Shown here in pieces: positions 50,662 through 61,873 of a DNA stretch of 64,000 nucleotides. Source of the stretch: Massilia alkalitolerans DSM 17462 (GTDB lineage: Bacteria > Pseudomonadota > Gammaproteobacteria > Burkholderiales > Burkholderiaceae_D). Location of the stretch: the NCBI RefSeq assembly GCF_000427785.1, contig NZ_ATYR01000001.1, positions 186,149-250,148 on the forward strand, in the 5' to 3' direction. The position numbers and the translations under genes were made by a program. Every line of letters begins with the position of its first letter. Position 1 is the stretch's first letter. The notes beneath the pieces were generated by a model that made no database searches, was not told the origin of the DNA, and saw only the letters and a program-made list of their open reading frames with translations.

Positions 50662-51411
50662 ATGCCCGGCACCCTTTACCTGATCCCGAACACCCTTGGC
50701 CCCACCGATGCCTCCTCCGGCGCCCTCTCGGCCCTGCTGCCGACGCAGGTGCAGGCCCTGACCTCCAGGCTCGACTACTTCGTCGCCGAGAACGCCAAGA
50801 CCGCGCGCGCTTTCCTGAAGCTGGTCGCCATCGACCATCCGCTGTCCAGGCCGCTGCAAGAAATCGAGATCGCCGAACTGAACGTGAACACGCCGCCGGC
50901 CGCGCTGGCGCAACTGCTGCAGCCGCTGCTGGCGGGACGCGATGCGGGACTGGTGTCGGAAGCGGGCGTGCCGGCCGTGGCCGACCCGGGCGCGGACCTG
51001 GTGCGCCTGGCCCACCAGCACGGGATCCCGGTGCGCCCGCTGGTGGGCCCTTCCTCGCTGCTGCTGGCGGTGATGGCAAGCGGCTTGAACGGCCAGAGCT
51101 TCGCCTTCAACGGCTATCTGCCGACCGACGCGACCCAGCGCACCAAGCGCATCGGGCAGCTGGAAGGGCGTTCGCGCAGCGAGAAGCAGACCCAGCTTCT
51201 CATCGAAACGCCGTACCGGAATGGGCAGATGCTGGAGGCCCTCGTCGGCGCCTGTCAGCCTGGAACCCTGATTTGCGTGGCGACGGATCTGTCGCTGGCG
51301 AGCGAGTCGGTCCGGACGCTGACGGCCGCGAAGTGGAAGACGGCGCTGGCGGCCGGCAAGGGGCCGGATTTTCACAAGAAGCCGACCGTGTTCCTGTTCC
51401 TGGCGCAGTGA
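50662..51411 (+). CDS. Tetrapyrrole-methylase-family SAM-dependent methyltransferase
   Basis: 249-aa protein of the RsmI-like branch. It has GTLYLIPNTLG, the catalytic-fold motifs AGLVSEAGVPAVADPGADLV and GPSSLLLAVMASGL, and LLIETPYRNGQMLEAL. RsmI itself is longer and ends differently, so this is probably a paralogue. Its start is 22 nt after maf. Substrate unknown. Confidence 0.78.
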   Translation: MPGTLYLIPNTLGPTDASSGALSALLPTQVQALTSRLDYFVAENAKTARAFLKLVAIDHPLSRPLQEIEIAELNVNTPPAALAQLLQPLLAGRDAGLVSEAGVPAVADPGADLVRLAHQHGIPVRPLVGPSSLLLAVMASGLNGQSFAFNGYLPTDATQRTKRIGQLEGRSRSEKQTQLLIETPYRNGQMLEALVGACQPGTLICVATDLSLASESVRTLTAAKWKTALAAGKGPDFHKKPTVFLFLAQ

Positions 51412-51440
51412 CAGCGTAACGCGGCCCCGTTCCGTCCGCA

Positions 51441-51545
51441 CGTCGTTCCCGCGCAGGCGGGAACCCAAGTTTGCATGGGCCGCCACTAAACGCAAAGGCA
51501 GTCACTACGCGAAGGAATTGGATTCCCGCCTGCGCGGGAGTCATG
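51441..51545. repeat. Second inverted pair of REP-like palindromes
   Basis: One copy (51441-51468, CGTCGTTCCCGCGCAGGCGG then GAACCCAA) is followed about 50 bp later by an inverted relative (51518-51545, TTGGATTCCCGCCTGCGCGG then GAGTCATG). The orientation is opposite to that of the pair at 29900-30003. It lies between two convergent genes. Confidence 0.65.
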
Positions 51546-51612
51546 GGCGCCAGTGGCGCGCATGACGGTCTTCAGGACAACGGTAATTGATGTGTCGTCT
51601 CAGCGCGACGCG

Positions 51613-52878
51613 TCAATGCACTTCATGGGTAAGTTCCCTCACCCAGTCGAAGGCCTGCAACTCGATCTCGCGAATCTGCGCCACCGACAGGCCGAGTTTG
51701 CGCAGCGCGTTATACAGTTTGCACCCGCCCTCCGCCGCCTCGAGCAGCTCGGCCACGCGCAGCATGGTGCCGAACTCCCCTTCACGGTCGAGCAGCGCCG
51801 TGCGCACGTCGTCCGCCACCTCGACGTTGTCGAGGATGTCGCGCATCTGGATCGAGAACAGCGCATCGGCCAGCGACATGATCCCCACCGTGAAGGCGCG
51901 ATCGGCCCTGGCCGCATCGTTCGGATAGCGGGCCAGGGTCATCAGCTCGAGCAGCTTGCCGCGCGTGGTGGCCAGCTGCAGCAGCGGCGAGGCCAGCTCG
52001 ACCCCGCCCGCGGTCGTGTACAGCAGGATCTGCAGCCAGCGCTGCAGCTGGCGCCGCCCGAGCTGGTGCAGCGCCTGCGACAGCGACTCGATCTGCGGCC
52101 CCGGCGCCGCGCGGCTGTTCACCAGGCGCAGCAGGTTCAGGCTGATCAGGGCATCGCGCTTGACCGCGGTTTCGATCACCTGGGCGTCCGCATCCGAGCT
52201 CACCAGCTCCAGCAGGCGCAGGATCGTCATCTCCGAAGGCGTGATCTTTTTGCCCGACAAGATGACCGGGCGGGCAAAGTAATAGCCCTGGAAGTATTCG
52301 AAACCCAGCTCCATGCACAGCTTGAATTCGTCGATGGTCTCGACCTTTTCAGCCAACAACTTCTTGCCGGTGGACTTGAGCGAGCGCACCAGGCCCTTCA
52401 GCTCTTGCGGCGGCACCAGCTTGACGTCGACCTTGATGACGTCGACCAGGCCGACCAGGCGGTCGAGCTCGGGCGAATGCTCGACCACGTCGTCGACCGC
52501 GAACTTGAAACCGAGCTCTTTCAGCTCGGCGACACGCGCCAGCAAAGCCTGAGTCGGCTTGACGGTTTCCAGGATTTCGAGGATAACCTTATGCGGAGGC
52601 AGGAAACGTACGAAGTCGCTCATCAGGACGACCTCGTCGACGTTGACGAAGGCCAGCTGCTCGCCGACCACCTGCTCCATGCCCAGCTGCGAGGCGTGCG
52701 AGATCACGGCCGCCGTCGCCGCAGCGTTGTCGGTCAGTTTCGCATCGTCGTCCTCGCCGGCGGCACGGAACAGCAGCTCGAATGCCACGAGGTGCTGGTC
52801 ACGGCCGAGGATAGGCTGACGTGCGAGGAAAAAATCGTTGGACGGCACGGATGCCGCTGCCGTTGCTTCGGCATGCAT
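51613..52878 (-). CDS. EAL-HDOD (YuxH-like) signalling protein
   Basis: 421-aa cytoplasmic protein. The EAL-like N-terminal half has FFLARQPILGRDQHLVAFELLFR, VNVDEVVL, LEILETV, VDDVVEHSP (in place of DDFG) and FQGYYFARP. Most metal ligands seem retained, but the loop-6 DDFG is altered, so activity on c-di-GMP is uncertain. The C-terminal HDOD domain (about 200-400) has SLNLLRLVNSRAAPG and ADALFSIQMRDIL. Role unknown; such proteins act in motility or biofilm control. Confidence 0.85.
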   Translation of the reverse strand: MHAEATAAASVPSNDFFLARQPILGRDQHLVAFELLFRAAGEDDDAKLTDNAAATAAVISHASQLGMEQVVGEQLAFVNVDEVVLMSDFVRFLPPHKVILEILETVKPTQALLARVAELKELGFKFAVDDVVEHSPELDRLVGLVDVIKVDVKLVPPQELKGLVRSLKSTGKKLLAEKVETIDEFKLCMELGFEYFQGYYFARPVILSGKKITPSEMTILRLLELVSSDADAQVIETAVKRDALISLNLLRLVNSRAAPGPQIESLSQALHQLGRRQLQRWLQILLYTTAGGVELASPLLQLATTRGKLLELMTLARYPNDAARADRAFTVGIMSLADALFSIQMRDILDNVEVADDVRTALLDREGEFGTMLRVAELLEAAEGGCKLYNALRKLGLSVAQIREIELQAFDWVRELTHEVH

Positions 52879-52998
52879 CTACAAAACTCCTGGAAACTGT
52901 TTCGGCCCGGATAGACGCGCCGGACAGGCGCGAACGCCTGCCTCGGAGACTATACTACAGATCCGACACTATTAGCATTTTTATATCGAACTTGCGGA

Positions 52999-54267
52999 TC
53001 AGCGCTTGCCGCCGCCCTTGCCGCCGGTGCGTGGACCAGCCGGCCGCGGACCGGCGCTGCGCGGTCCGTTGCTGCGCGGACCGTCAGCGCGTGGCGCTGC
53101 CGAGCGTGCTCCCGTGGCGCCGCCCGCGACAGCCGGACGCTTGCCCGGAGCGCGTCCCTCGCCCGGCCCGCCCGCCTGCGGCTTGCCCTGGACGCTGCCG
53201 TCCGGGTGCCAGACGCGGCGCGCACCTGTCTTCGGTGCGGCCGGCGCCGCCTCTTCGCCCTCACGCACCATGCTTTGTCCCGGCAGGCGCAGGCTGCCCT
53301 TGCCGGACAGCGGGCTGGCGCGGCGCGCATTGCCGACCGGCACACGCGGCCCCTCGCCGGCCAGGCGCGCGGAGGCGGCACCGGTCAGCTGGGTGCCGGT
53401 TTCGATGGTGAAACGCGCGCCGGCATCCTTGCCGAGCACCTGCACCAGATAAGGCATGGTTTCGCGCAGCATCGCTTCCAGGGTGTAGGGCGGATTCAGG
53501 ATGAACATGCCGCTGCTGTGCAGGCCGATGCCGTCCGGCCCCGGGGTCGAGACGGTAAGGGTCACGTTGAGCCACTCCTTGGCCGCCAGGCGCTTGAGCT
53601 TGTCAGGGAACTGGCGCGATTCCATGCGTTGCAGCACCGGATACCAGACCGCGTACATGCCTGCCGGGAAACGGCCCAGGGCTTCTTCCAGTGCGTCGCG
53701 CACCTTCTTGTAGTCATCCTTCACTTCATACGGCGGGTCGACCAGCACCAGCGCGCGGCGCGAAGGCGGCGGCAGCAGCTTCTTGAGGCTCTGGAAGCCG
53801 TCGCCGTGCTCGATGAGGACGCGCTTGCCGCGGGCGCGCTCGCCCTGCTCGGCCCGGTGCGCCTCGGCCTTGCGCACGTTCTCGTGCAGGATCTTGACGT
53901 CGGCCGGGTGCAGCTCGAACAGGCGCAGGCGGTCATCGAGGCGCGACATCTGGTCGGCCACATAGGGCGAGCCCGGGTAGTAGCGCATCTTGCCGCTCGG
54001 GTTCATGCCCTTGACCAGGTCGAGGTAGGGCTTGAGCGCCTCGGGGACGTTGGTCGCATTCCACAGGGGGCCGATGCCGGTGTCGTACTCGCCGGTCTTG
54101 GTGGCCTGGAAACTGTCGAGCGCATACACGCCAGCGCCCGAATGGGTATCGATATAGGTGTAGGCGACGTCCTTCTGGTTCATGTACAGGTGAAGCTGCA
54201 CCTGGACGAAGTGTTTGAGGACATCGGCGTGGTTACCCGCATGGAAGGCGTGGCGGTAGCTCAACAT
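52999..54267 (-). CDS. rlmJ: 23S rRNA m6A2030 methyltransferase RlmJ with long C-terminal tail
   Basis: Methylates A2030 of 23S rRNA. MLSYRHAFHAGNHADVLKH is the family start, and the catalytic DPPY is at residues 177-180 (VLVDPPYEVKDDY). RlmJ is about 280 aa, but here 422 aa: residues after about 285 form a low-complexity basic Gly/Pro/Arg/Ala tail with GPRSxGPR-like repeats and the end GGKGGGKR. The tail is in frame and has no stop, and GC is like the rest. ATG 54267 is chosen by homology. Confidence 0.9.
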   Translation of the reverse strand: MLSYRHAFHAGNHADVLKHFVQVQLHLYMNQKDVAYTYIDTHSGAGVYALDSFQATKTGEYDTGIGPLWNATNVPEALKPYLDLVKGMNPSGKMRYYPGSPYVADQMSRLDDRLRLFELHPADVKILHENVRKAEAHRAEQGERARGKRVLIEHGDGFQSLKKLLPPPSRRALVLVDPPYEVKDDYKKVRDALEEALGRFPAGMYAVWYPVLQRMESRQFPDKLKRLAAKEWLNVTLTVSTPGPDGIGLHSSGMFILNPPYTLEAMLRETMPYLVQVLGKDAGARFTIETGTQLTGAASARLAGEGPRVPVGNARRASPLSGKGSLRLPGQSMVREGEEAAPAAPKTGARRVWHPDGSVQGKPQAGGPGEGRAPGKRPAVAGGATGARSAAPRADGPRSNGPRSAGPRPAGPRTGGKGGGKR

Positions 54268-54367
54268 AAGCTGGAATTCCTGAGAAAAGAGTCGGTGCCG
54301 TGTTCTTCGACGGCGCAATGGGCGCCATTATCCACTACAAAGCAATTTCTCGGGCCGATGAAAAAAA

Positions 54368-54392
54368 CCGCAGGCCCTTGCGGGCGCTGCGG
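54368..54392 (-). terminator. Intrinsic terminator of aceA
   Basis: A GC-rich stem (CCGCAG / CTGCGG with inner GCCC / GGGC) followed on the minus strand by seven T residues, about 33 nt after the aceA stop. Confidence 0.8.
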
Positions 54393-54425
54393 CAAAGTCA
54401 CAGAGGTAAGTATGACGGGCAGCGC

Positions 54426-55724
54426 TCAGGCGACCTTCTTCTCGTCGAAGAACTGCTCGTCCTCGGTGGAACCATGCAGCGCGGTGGTCGAGCTCTGGTT
54501 CTGCTGGATGGTCTGGGTCACGGCGTCGAAGTAACCGGTGCCGACTTCGCGCTGGTGCTTGACGGCGGTGAAGCCCTTCTCGGCGGCGGCGAACTCGTTT
54601 TCCTGCAGCTCGACAAAGGCCGACATGCCGCGGCGGGCATAGCCGTGCGCCAGGTTGAACATGCTGTAGTTCAGGGCATGGAAGCCGGCCAGGGTGATGA
54701 ACTGGAACTTGTAGCCCATTGCGCCCAGCTCTTTCTGGAACTTGGCGATGGTTGCGTCGTCCAGGTTCTTCTTCCAGTTGAACGAAGGCGAGCAGTTATA
54801 GGCCAGCATCTTGCCCGGGAATTTCGCATGGATGGCTTCTGCGAACTGCTTGGCGAAATTCAGGTCCGGCTTGCCGGTCTCGCACCACACGAGGTCGGCG
54901 AAGGGCGCGTAGGCCAGGCCGCGCGAAATGGCTTGCTCGATGCCCGGCTTGACGCGGTAGAAGCCTTCCACGGTGCGTTCGCCGGTGCAGAAGGGCTGGT
55001 CGATCGGGTCGACGTCCGAGGTGAGCAGGTCGGCCGCTTCGGCGTCGGTGCGGGCGATGACCAGGGTCGGCGTGCCCATCACGTCGGCCGCCAGGCGCGC
55101 GGCGTTGAGCTTCTCGACCGCCTCGCGGCTCGGCACCAGCACCTTGCCGCCCATGTGGCCGCATTTCTTGACCGAAGCCAGCTGGTCCTCGAAGTGCACG
55201 CCGGCGGCGCCGGCATCGATCATGGCCTTCATCAGCTCAAAGGCGTTCAGCACGCCGCCGAAGCCGGCCTCGGCATCGGCCACGATCGGCGCGAAGTAGT
55301 CGATGTCGTCCTTGCCCTCGGACCACTGGATCTGGTCGGCGCGCTGGAAGGTATTGTTAATGCGGCGCACCACGAGCGGCACCGAATTGGCCGGATACAG
55401 CGACTGGTCCGGATACATTTCGCCGGCAACGTTGGCGTCGCCCGCCACCTGCCATCCCGACAGGTAGATCGCCTTCAGGCCCGCCTTCACCTGCTGCATG
55501 GCCTGGTTGCCGGTCAGGGCGCCCAGGGCATTCACGTAGGGTTCGTTGTTGACCAGGTCCCACAGCTTCTCGGCGCCGCGCTTGGCGAGGGTGTGCTCGA
55601 TCTGGATCGAGCCGCGCAGGCGGACCACATCCTCGGCCGTGTAGTTGCGCGTCACACCTTTCCAGCGCGGGTTGGTTTCCCAGTCTTGCTGGAGTTCACT
55701 GATCTGTTGTTCACGAGTTGCCAT
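54426..55724 (-). CDS. aceA: Isocitrate lyase
   Basis: Glyoxylate-cycle enzyme splitting isocitrate into glyoxylate and succinate; 432 aa. Catalytic signature KKCGHMGGK and upstream FEDQLA are clear, with SPSFNWKK and active-site [15 protein letters not shown] single gene with its own promoter and terminator; no aceB is adjacent. Confidence 0.96.
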   Translation of the reverse strand: MATREQQISELQQDWETNPRWKGVTRNYTAEDVVRLRGSIQIEHTLAKRGAEKLWDLVNNEPYVNALGALTGNQAMQQVKAGLKAIYLSGWQVAGDANVAGEMYPDQSLYPANSVPLVVRRINNTFQRADQIQWSEGKDDIDYFAPIVADAEAGFGGVLNAFELMKAMIDAGAAGVHFEDQLASVKKCGHMGGKVLVPSREAVEKLNAARLAADVMGTPTLVIARTDAEAADLLTSDVDPIDQPFCTGERTVEGFYRVKPGIEQAISRGLAYAPFADLVWCETGKPDLNFAKQFAEAIHAKFPGKMLAYNCSPSFNWKKNLDDATIAKFQKELGAMGYKFQFITLAGFHALNYSMFNLAHGYARRGMSAFVELQENEFAAAEKGFTAVKHQREVGTGYFDAVTQTIQQNQSSTTALHGSTEDEQFFDEKKVA

Positions 55725-55774
55725 GCTGATTCTCCTGATTGAAAGGCTAAGTTGCGAAGGAATCCGTTGGGTAA

Positions 55775-55802
55775 ATCATAGATCAGTTTGTGCGCAGCAC
55801 AA
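55775..55802 (-). promoter_or_regulatory. Possible aceA promoter
   Basis: On the minus strand TTGTGC (55797-55802) is 16 bp from TATGAT (55775-55780), giving a leader of about 44 nt. Confidence 0.5.
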
Positions 55803-56026
55803 CAACTCTTATATAAGACATCAAAAGATTTTTTTATCTCTTTATTTCAATGACTTACAAATTGCATTTCATGATGCGATATAAAATTTCTCAGAATGGG
55901 AATGAATGAAGGGGCTGGCTTTGCTGCAAATTTCGTCAGGCGGAATGTGCATTTCACCATGTAAAACAAAGTCTTCGGAAGGCTGTTGCGCAGATGCATT
56001 CAATCATCAATTTCCTCAAATAATTG

Positions 56027-56055
56027 TTGACTAGACGAATTTGTAATGACATGAT
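56027..56055 (+). promoter_or_regulatory. Possible promoter of the first PEP-CTERM gene
   Basis: TTGACT (56027-56032) is 17 bp from CATGAT (56050-56055), about 50 bp before ATG 56104. No convincing sigma-54 site was seen. Confidence 0.45.
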
Positions 56056-56103
56056 GCAATCATCAGATTCGTCAAAAACCTCAACAAATTATCGAAAGTG
56101 ATT

Positions 56104-56955
56104 ATGCGCACCCTCCTCCGTCTCGCAGTCAGCAGCCTCTTCATTGTTGCCGCAACCAATGCGTCGGCGGGTGTCATCACACAAGACGGCGTCGTGTTCA
56201 CGTCGACTTTCACTGGGAATGTCCTGAGGCTCGAAATCGACGCCGCCAAACGCAGCGGCGGCTGGGCCGCCGCGAGCGCCATCGACGCCCTGTCGATCAA
56301 GACGGCTGGGAGTTTCTCGGGCGTGAAGATGAGCAGCTCGACCGGCGCCAACTGGGCGCTGTCGAGGGCGGAACTGAACGCCGCCGGCTGCGCCGGCAAA
56401 GGCAAGGGTGGCGCCGCCCGCCTGTGCTTCAGCGGCGACGCCGTCGACCTGGCCGACAACATGGTGTTCACCTTCACCTTCGAAGGCAGCCCGGAACTCG
56501 CCGCGCCGCACCTGAAGGTGCACTTCGTGAACGCCGGCGGCGCCAAGCTCGGTAGCCTGCTGTCAATGGACTTCCCATGGCAGGCGGAGACCAAGCCGGC
56601 GCCCGTCCCTGTTCCGGCTCCGGCTCCTGCTCCGGCGCCCGCTCCCGTTGCCGAACCAGCACCGGTGCAAACGCCTGATCCGGCGCCGGCCGGCGGCACG
56701 CAGGGAGGTAGCGGCGCGGCCGAGACCGGCGGCAACCTGCCGGTCGCGACGCAGCCGGCTCCCCTGGATCCGGCGCTGTTCCCGGCGTCCCCCATCGTCG
56801 TTCCAGGCGGCGGCAACGCCGACACCGGCAACACCCCCATCGTCGAGCCTGCCGACGGCGGGTCCAGCGAGGTGCCTGAACCGCAATCCCTGGCCATCGT
56901 CGGCGCCGGCCTGGCCGTGATGGTCCTGGCGCGCCGTCGCCGCCGTACGGCCTGA
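56104..56955 (+). CDS. PEP-CTERM exported protein, long paralogue
   Basis: 283-aa secreted protein. It has a signal peptide (MRTLLRLAVSSLFIVAATNASA, cleavage near 22) and an N-terminal domain of about 150 residues shared with the next gene (VVFTSTFTGNVLRLEIDAAKRSGGW, LCFSGDAVDLADNMVFTF, APHLKVHF). A Pro/Ala-rich linker (VPVPAPAPAPAPAP) leads to the sorting tail VPEP-QSLAIVGAGLAVMVLARRRRR. The tail is recognised by the exosortase system, which is not in this window. Function of the domain is unknown. Confidence 0.85.
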   Translation: MRTLLRLAVSSLFIVAATNASAGVITQDGVVFTSTFTGNVLRLEIDAAKRSGGWAAASAIDALSIKTAGSFSGVKMSSSTGANWALSRAELNAAGCAGKGKGGAARLCFSGDAVDLADNMVFTFTFEGSPELAAPHLKVHFVNAGGAKLGSLLSMDFPWQAETKPAPVPVPAPAPAPAPAPVAEPAPVQTPDPAPAGGTQGGSGAAETGGNLPVATQPAPLDPALFPASPIVVPGGGNADTGNTPIVEPADGGSSEVPEPQSLAIVGAGLAVMVLARRRRRTA

Positions 56956-57030
56956 CATTCCAGCGCCGCGGCGCTAACTCAGCCATTGGTTAATCGCCTA
57001 ACAGAAAGGTCAATACGAGCGGACTAGTCT

Positions 57031-57085
57031 GGACTCGCGTGCTCATCCGTACGCGAGTCCGGGCCGTTCGCCGACGCGAAGGCCC
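57031..57085 (+). promoter_or_regulatory. Two tandem hairpins in the leader of the second PEP-CTERM gene
   Basis: Hairpin 1 has a perfect 10-bp stem (GGACTCGCGT, 57031-57040, with ACGCGAGTCC, 57051-57060). Hairpin 2 (57061-57085) pairs GGGCC with GGCCC and TTCGC with GCGAA around a bulge. The RBS begins 19 nt later. No T-run follows, so it may be a 5' leader structure or a weak terminator of the first gene. Confidence 0.55.
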
Positions 57086-57114
57086 GGTCGTTCAATGTCA
57101 TTTAGGAGATTGAA

Positions 57115-57690
57115 TTGAAGACCTTACTTTGCAAAGCAACGGCTGCCCTTGCTTTGGCCGCCGGCGTCGCCGCCACGGCCCAGGCCGGCTCCCTCACCTA
57201 CCAGGGCGTGACTTTCACGTCGACCTGGAGCGGTAATCTCTTGACCCTGGAAATCGATGCCGCCAATCGCACCGGAGACTGGCTCGAGGCCAGCTCCATC
57301 GGCGCCCTCCAGCTCAAGGACGTGGGCAGCTTCTCCGACGTGACCCTGGTGTCGGCGCCCGGCCTGGCGACCGACTGGACCCTGTCGTCGAACGAACTGA
57401 ACGCCAACGGCTGCGCCGGCGGCGCCCATGCGGGACGCAGCCTGTGCTTTTCGGGCGAGCGCGTGGCCCTGGCAGACGACATGGTGTTCCAGTTCAGCTT
57501 CAGCGGCGGCGCGCCCGACCTGGAAGCGCCGCACCTGAAAGTGAACTTCTTCGGCGAGGGCGAGCGCAAGGTGGGCAGCCTGCTGTCGCAGGCCATCGCG
57601 CCGGTGCCGGAGCCGCAGACCTACGCGATGATGCTGGGCGGACTTGGCCTGGTAGGCTGGATGGCGCGCAGGAAGCGCAAGGGGGCTTGA
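57115..57690 (+). CDS. PEP-CTERM exported protein, short paralogue
   Basis: 191-aa protein with signal peptide (KTLLCKATAALALAAGVAATAQAG), the same domain as the previous gene (GVTFTSTWSGNLLTLEIDAANRTGDW, LCFSGERVALADDMVFQF, APHLKVNFF) and a PEP-CTERM tail (VPEPQTYAMMLGGLGLVGWMARRKRK). It has no Pro-rich linker. The start is TTG 57115 with AGGAGA 5 nt upstream; no ATG gives an intact signal peptide. Tandem duplication with linker gain or loss is likely. Confidence 0.85.
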   Translation: MKTLLCKATAALALAAGVAATAQAGSLTYQGVTFTSTWSGNLLTLEIDAANRTGDWLEASSIGALQLKDVGSFSDVTLVSAPGLATDWTLSSNELNANGCAGGAHAGRSLCFSGERVALADDMVFQFSFSGGAPDLEAPHLKVNFFGEGERKVGSLLSQAIAPVPEPQTYAMMLGGLGLVGWMARRKRKGA

Positions 57691-57711
57691 GCACCCGCTC
57701 CGGGGCATGAA

Positions 57712-57745
57712 AAAACGGCGCGTGCCTTGCGGGACGCGCCGTTTT
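57712..57745. terminator. Bidirectional terminator between the PEP-CTERM gene and clpB
   Basis: Perfect 12-bp stem (AAAACGGCGCGT with ACGCGCCGTTTT) and a 10-nt loop, with A-rich and T-rich flanks on both sides. It serves both convergent genes. Confidence 0.85.
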
Positions 57746-57767
57746 CCTGTGTGCGGCAGACAGATGC

Positions 57768-60374
<2,607 letters not shown>

Positions 60375-60411
60375 GGTATTGCTCCCTAGTGGTGTTCTTA
60401 ACTGAGGAGCA

Positions 60412-60439
60412 AAATTGGGATGTCTGTCTGCTTTTCAAG
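60412..60439 (-). promoter_or_regulatory. Sigma-32 heat-shock promoter of clpB
   Basis: On the minus strand CTTGAAA (60433-60439) is 13 bp from CCCAATTT (60412-60419), close to the sigma-32 consensus CTTGAAA-N13-CCCCATnT. The start is about 30 nt before ATG 60374. Confidence 0.75.
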
Positions 60440-60478
60440 ATGTGCAACGCAGTTCCCCTTGCGCGGCAAGCCGCGTCC

Positions 60479-60901
60479 TCATTCCATGGCGGCCTTGGGC
60501 TCGTCTCTACGCGCGCCGCCGAGGTCGCGCACGTTCTTCTGAACGGCGACCACGGCGAACAGGCTCAGCACGAAGGACATGGCATAGAAACCCTTTTCGC
60601 TCGGCGCCAGGGTGGCGTTCCACAGGCCGACCGTGAGCAGCAGGATGGCCGAGATCAGCGACACCCAGCACAGGCCGGCGTAGATGCCGGTCACCGGCAA
60701 GCCTTCGCTGCGGTCACGGACCGTCTTTTGCAGCGACACCGCCGCGAACAGTCCGAACAGCAGCAAGGTCAGGTAATAACCCTTCTCGTTCAGCTGCATC
60801 TGGGCATTCCACAGGCCGATCAGGTAAGCGCTGCCGCCGATCAGGAGCGCACCCCAGGAAGCACCGACGAAGGCGGCGGTAGGACGCTGGACGGTTTGCA
60901 T
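60479..60901 (-). CDS. YiaA/YiaB-family inner-membrane protein
   Basis: 140-aa membrane protein made of two related halves, each with two TM helices ([40 protein letters not shown] and [36 protein letters not shown]). This internal duplication is the YiaA/B pattern. Function unknown. Confidence 0.85.
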   Translation of the reverse strand: MQTVQRPTAAFVGASWGALLIGGSAYLIGLWNAQMQLNEKGYYLTLLLFGLFAAVSLQKTVRDRSEGLPVTGIYAGLCWVSLISAILLLTVGLWNATLAPSEKGFYAMSFVLSLFAVVAVQKNVRDLGGARRDEPKAAME

Positions 60902-60995
60902 GGCTGTTTCCTCAAGTTAATGAACTAGCCGCAAACTTATCACGCTCCCCGAACAGCACGATTGATCTATGCAGGGGTAGCAACCCGTAATACCG

Positions 60996-61394
60996 CTAGC
61001 CGCGCAGGACGCGCCATGTGGCGAAGCCGGCCACGCAGAACAGGATCGAGCCGAGCAGGTGCAGGACGGTGTGGGCCAGCGCCCAGCCGTACTCGCCGCG
61101 CTGGAGCAGCAGCACCGATTCGCCGGAAAAACTGGAAAAGGTAGTCAGGCCGCCGAGGAAACCGGTGATGGCGAACAGGCGCCATTCGGGCGACAGGCCG
61201 GGATAGGCGCTGAAGAAGCCCAGTGCCAGCCCGACCAGGTAGCCGCCGACGAGGTTGGCCGCCAGCGTCCCGACCTGCACATAGGCGTGCAGGCTGCCCA
61301 GCCAGAGGCCCAGCCCCCAGCGCAGCCAGGCGCCGATCGCCGCCCCGGTGCCGACCGCCAGCCAGCTCAAGCGCGATTCTCCGTCCCCAGCCAC
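60996..61394 (-). CDS. crcB: Fluoride exporter CrcB
   Basis: Small membrane channel of 132 aa with four TM helices that exports fluoride. Signature GFLGGLTTFSSFSGE and the Asn-containing NLVGGYLVGLALGF are present. It overlaps moaE2 by 28 nt. No fluoride riboswitch was seen. Confidence 0.92.
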   Translation of the reverse strand: MAGDGESRLSWLAVGTGAAIGAWLRWGLGLWLGSLHAYVQVGTLAANLVGGYLVGLALGFFSAYPGLSPEWRLFAITGFLGGLTTFSSFSGESVLLLQRGEYGWALAHTVLHLLGSILFCVAGFATWRVLRG

Positions 61395-61873
61395 TTGCGC
61401 TTGGCCGAATCGTCGCTGGCGCGCGCATCGACCCAGCGTGCCCCTTCCGGCGTCTGTTCCTTCTTCCAGAACGGCGCGTCGGTCTTCAGGTAGTCCATGA
61501 TGAACTCGCAGGCGGCGAAGGCCTCGCCCCGGTGCGCCGAGCTGCAGGCAACCAGCACGATCTGGTCGAGCGGTTTCAGGGGCCCGACGCGGTGGATGAC
61601 CTGCACGCCGAACAGCGTCCAGCGCGCCCTGGCCTGGGTCACGATGTCTTCCAGCGCCTTTTCCGTCATGCCAGGATAGTGCTCCAGCTCCATCTCAGAC
61701 ACCGCGGAACCCTCGTTCAGGTCGCGCACGGTGCCGACAAAACTGACCACGGCGCCCACGCGGCCGTCGCCCGCGCGCAGGGCAGCGAGTTCACGCGACA
61801 GGTCGAAGTCCGCTTCCTGCACCCGGATGTCGTTCACCTGGGCCGATGCCGGCGCGCGCATTGGCACATTCAT
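61367..61873 (-). CDS. moaE: Second molybdopterin synthase subunit MoaE
   Basis: 168-aa homologue of the MoaE at 24469-24933. It keeps GAVVSFVGTVRDLNEG, LEHYPGMTEKALEDI and HRGEAFAACEFIMDYLKTDAPFWKKE. No moaD is adjacent; its partner MoaD may be encoded elsewhere or be the one in the nitrate island. It overlaps the DUF349 gene stop (ATGA) and crcB, so it is probably the middle gene of a three-gene operon. Confidence 0.92.
   Translation of the reverse strand: MNVPMRAPASAQVNDIRVQEADFDLSRELAALRAGDGRVGAVVSFVGTVRDLNEGSAVSEMELEHYPGMTEKALEDIVTQARARWTLFGVQVIHRVGPLKPLDQIVLVACSSAHRGEAFAACEFIMDYLKTDAPFWKKEQTPEGARWVDARASDDSAKRKWLGTENRA

Larger units (their letters stand above)
55725..56103. other. AT-rich divergent intergenic region
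   Basis: 379 bp, far more AT-rich than the rest of the window. It holds the predicted aceA promoter at one end and the first PEP-CTERM promoter at the other. Short A/T motifs such as TTTGCTGCAAA (55920-55930) might be regulator sites. No gene is supported. Confidence 0.7.

Noticed and set aside
55920..55930. TTTGCTGCAAA motif as a glyoxylate regulator site
   Set aside because: A single short palindrome in AT-rich DNA is not enough to call an operator.
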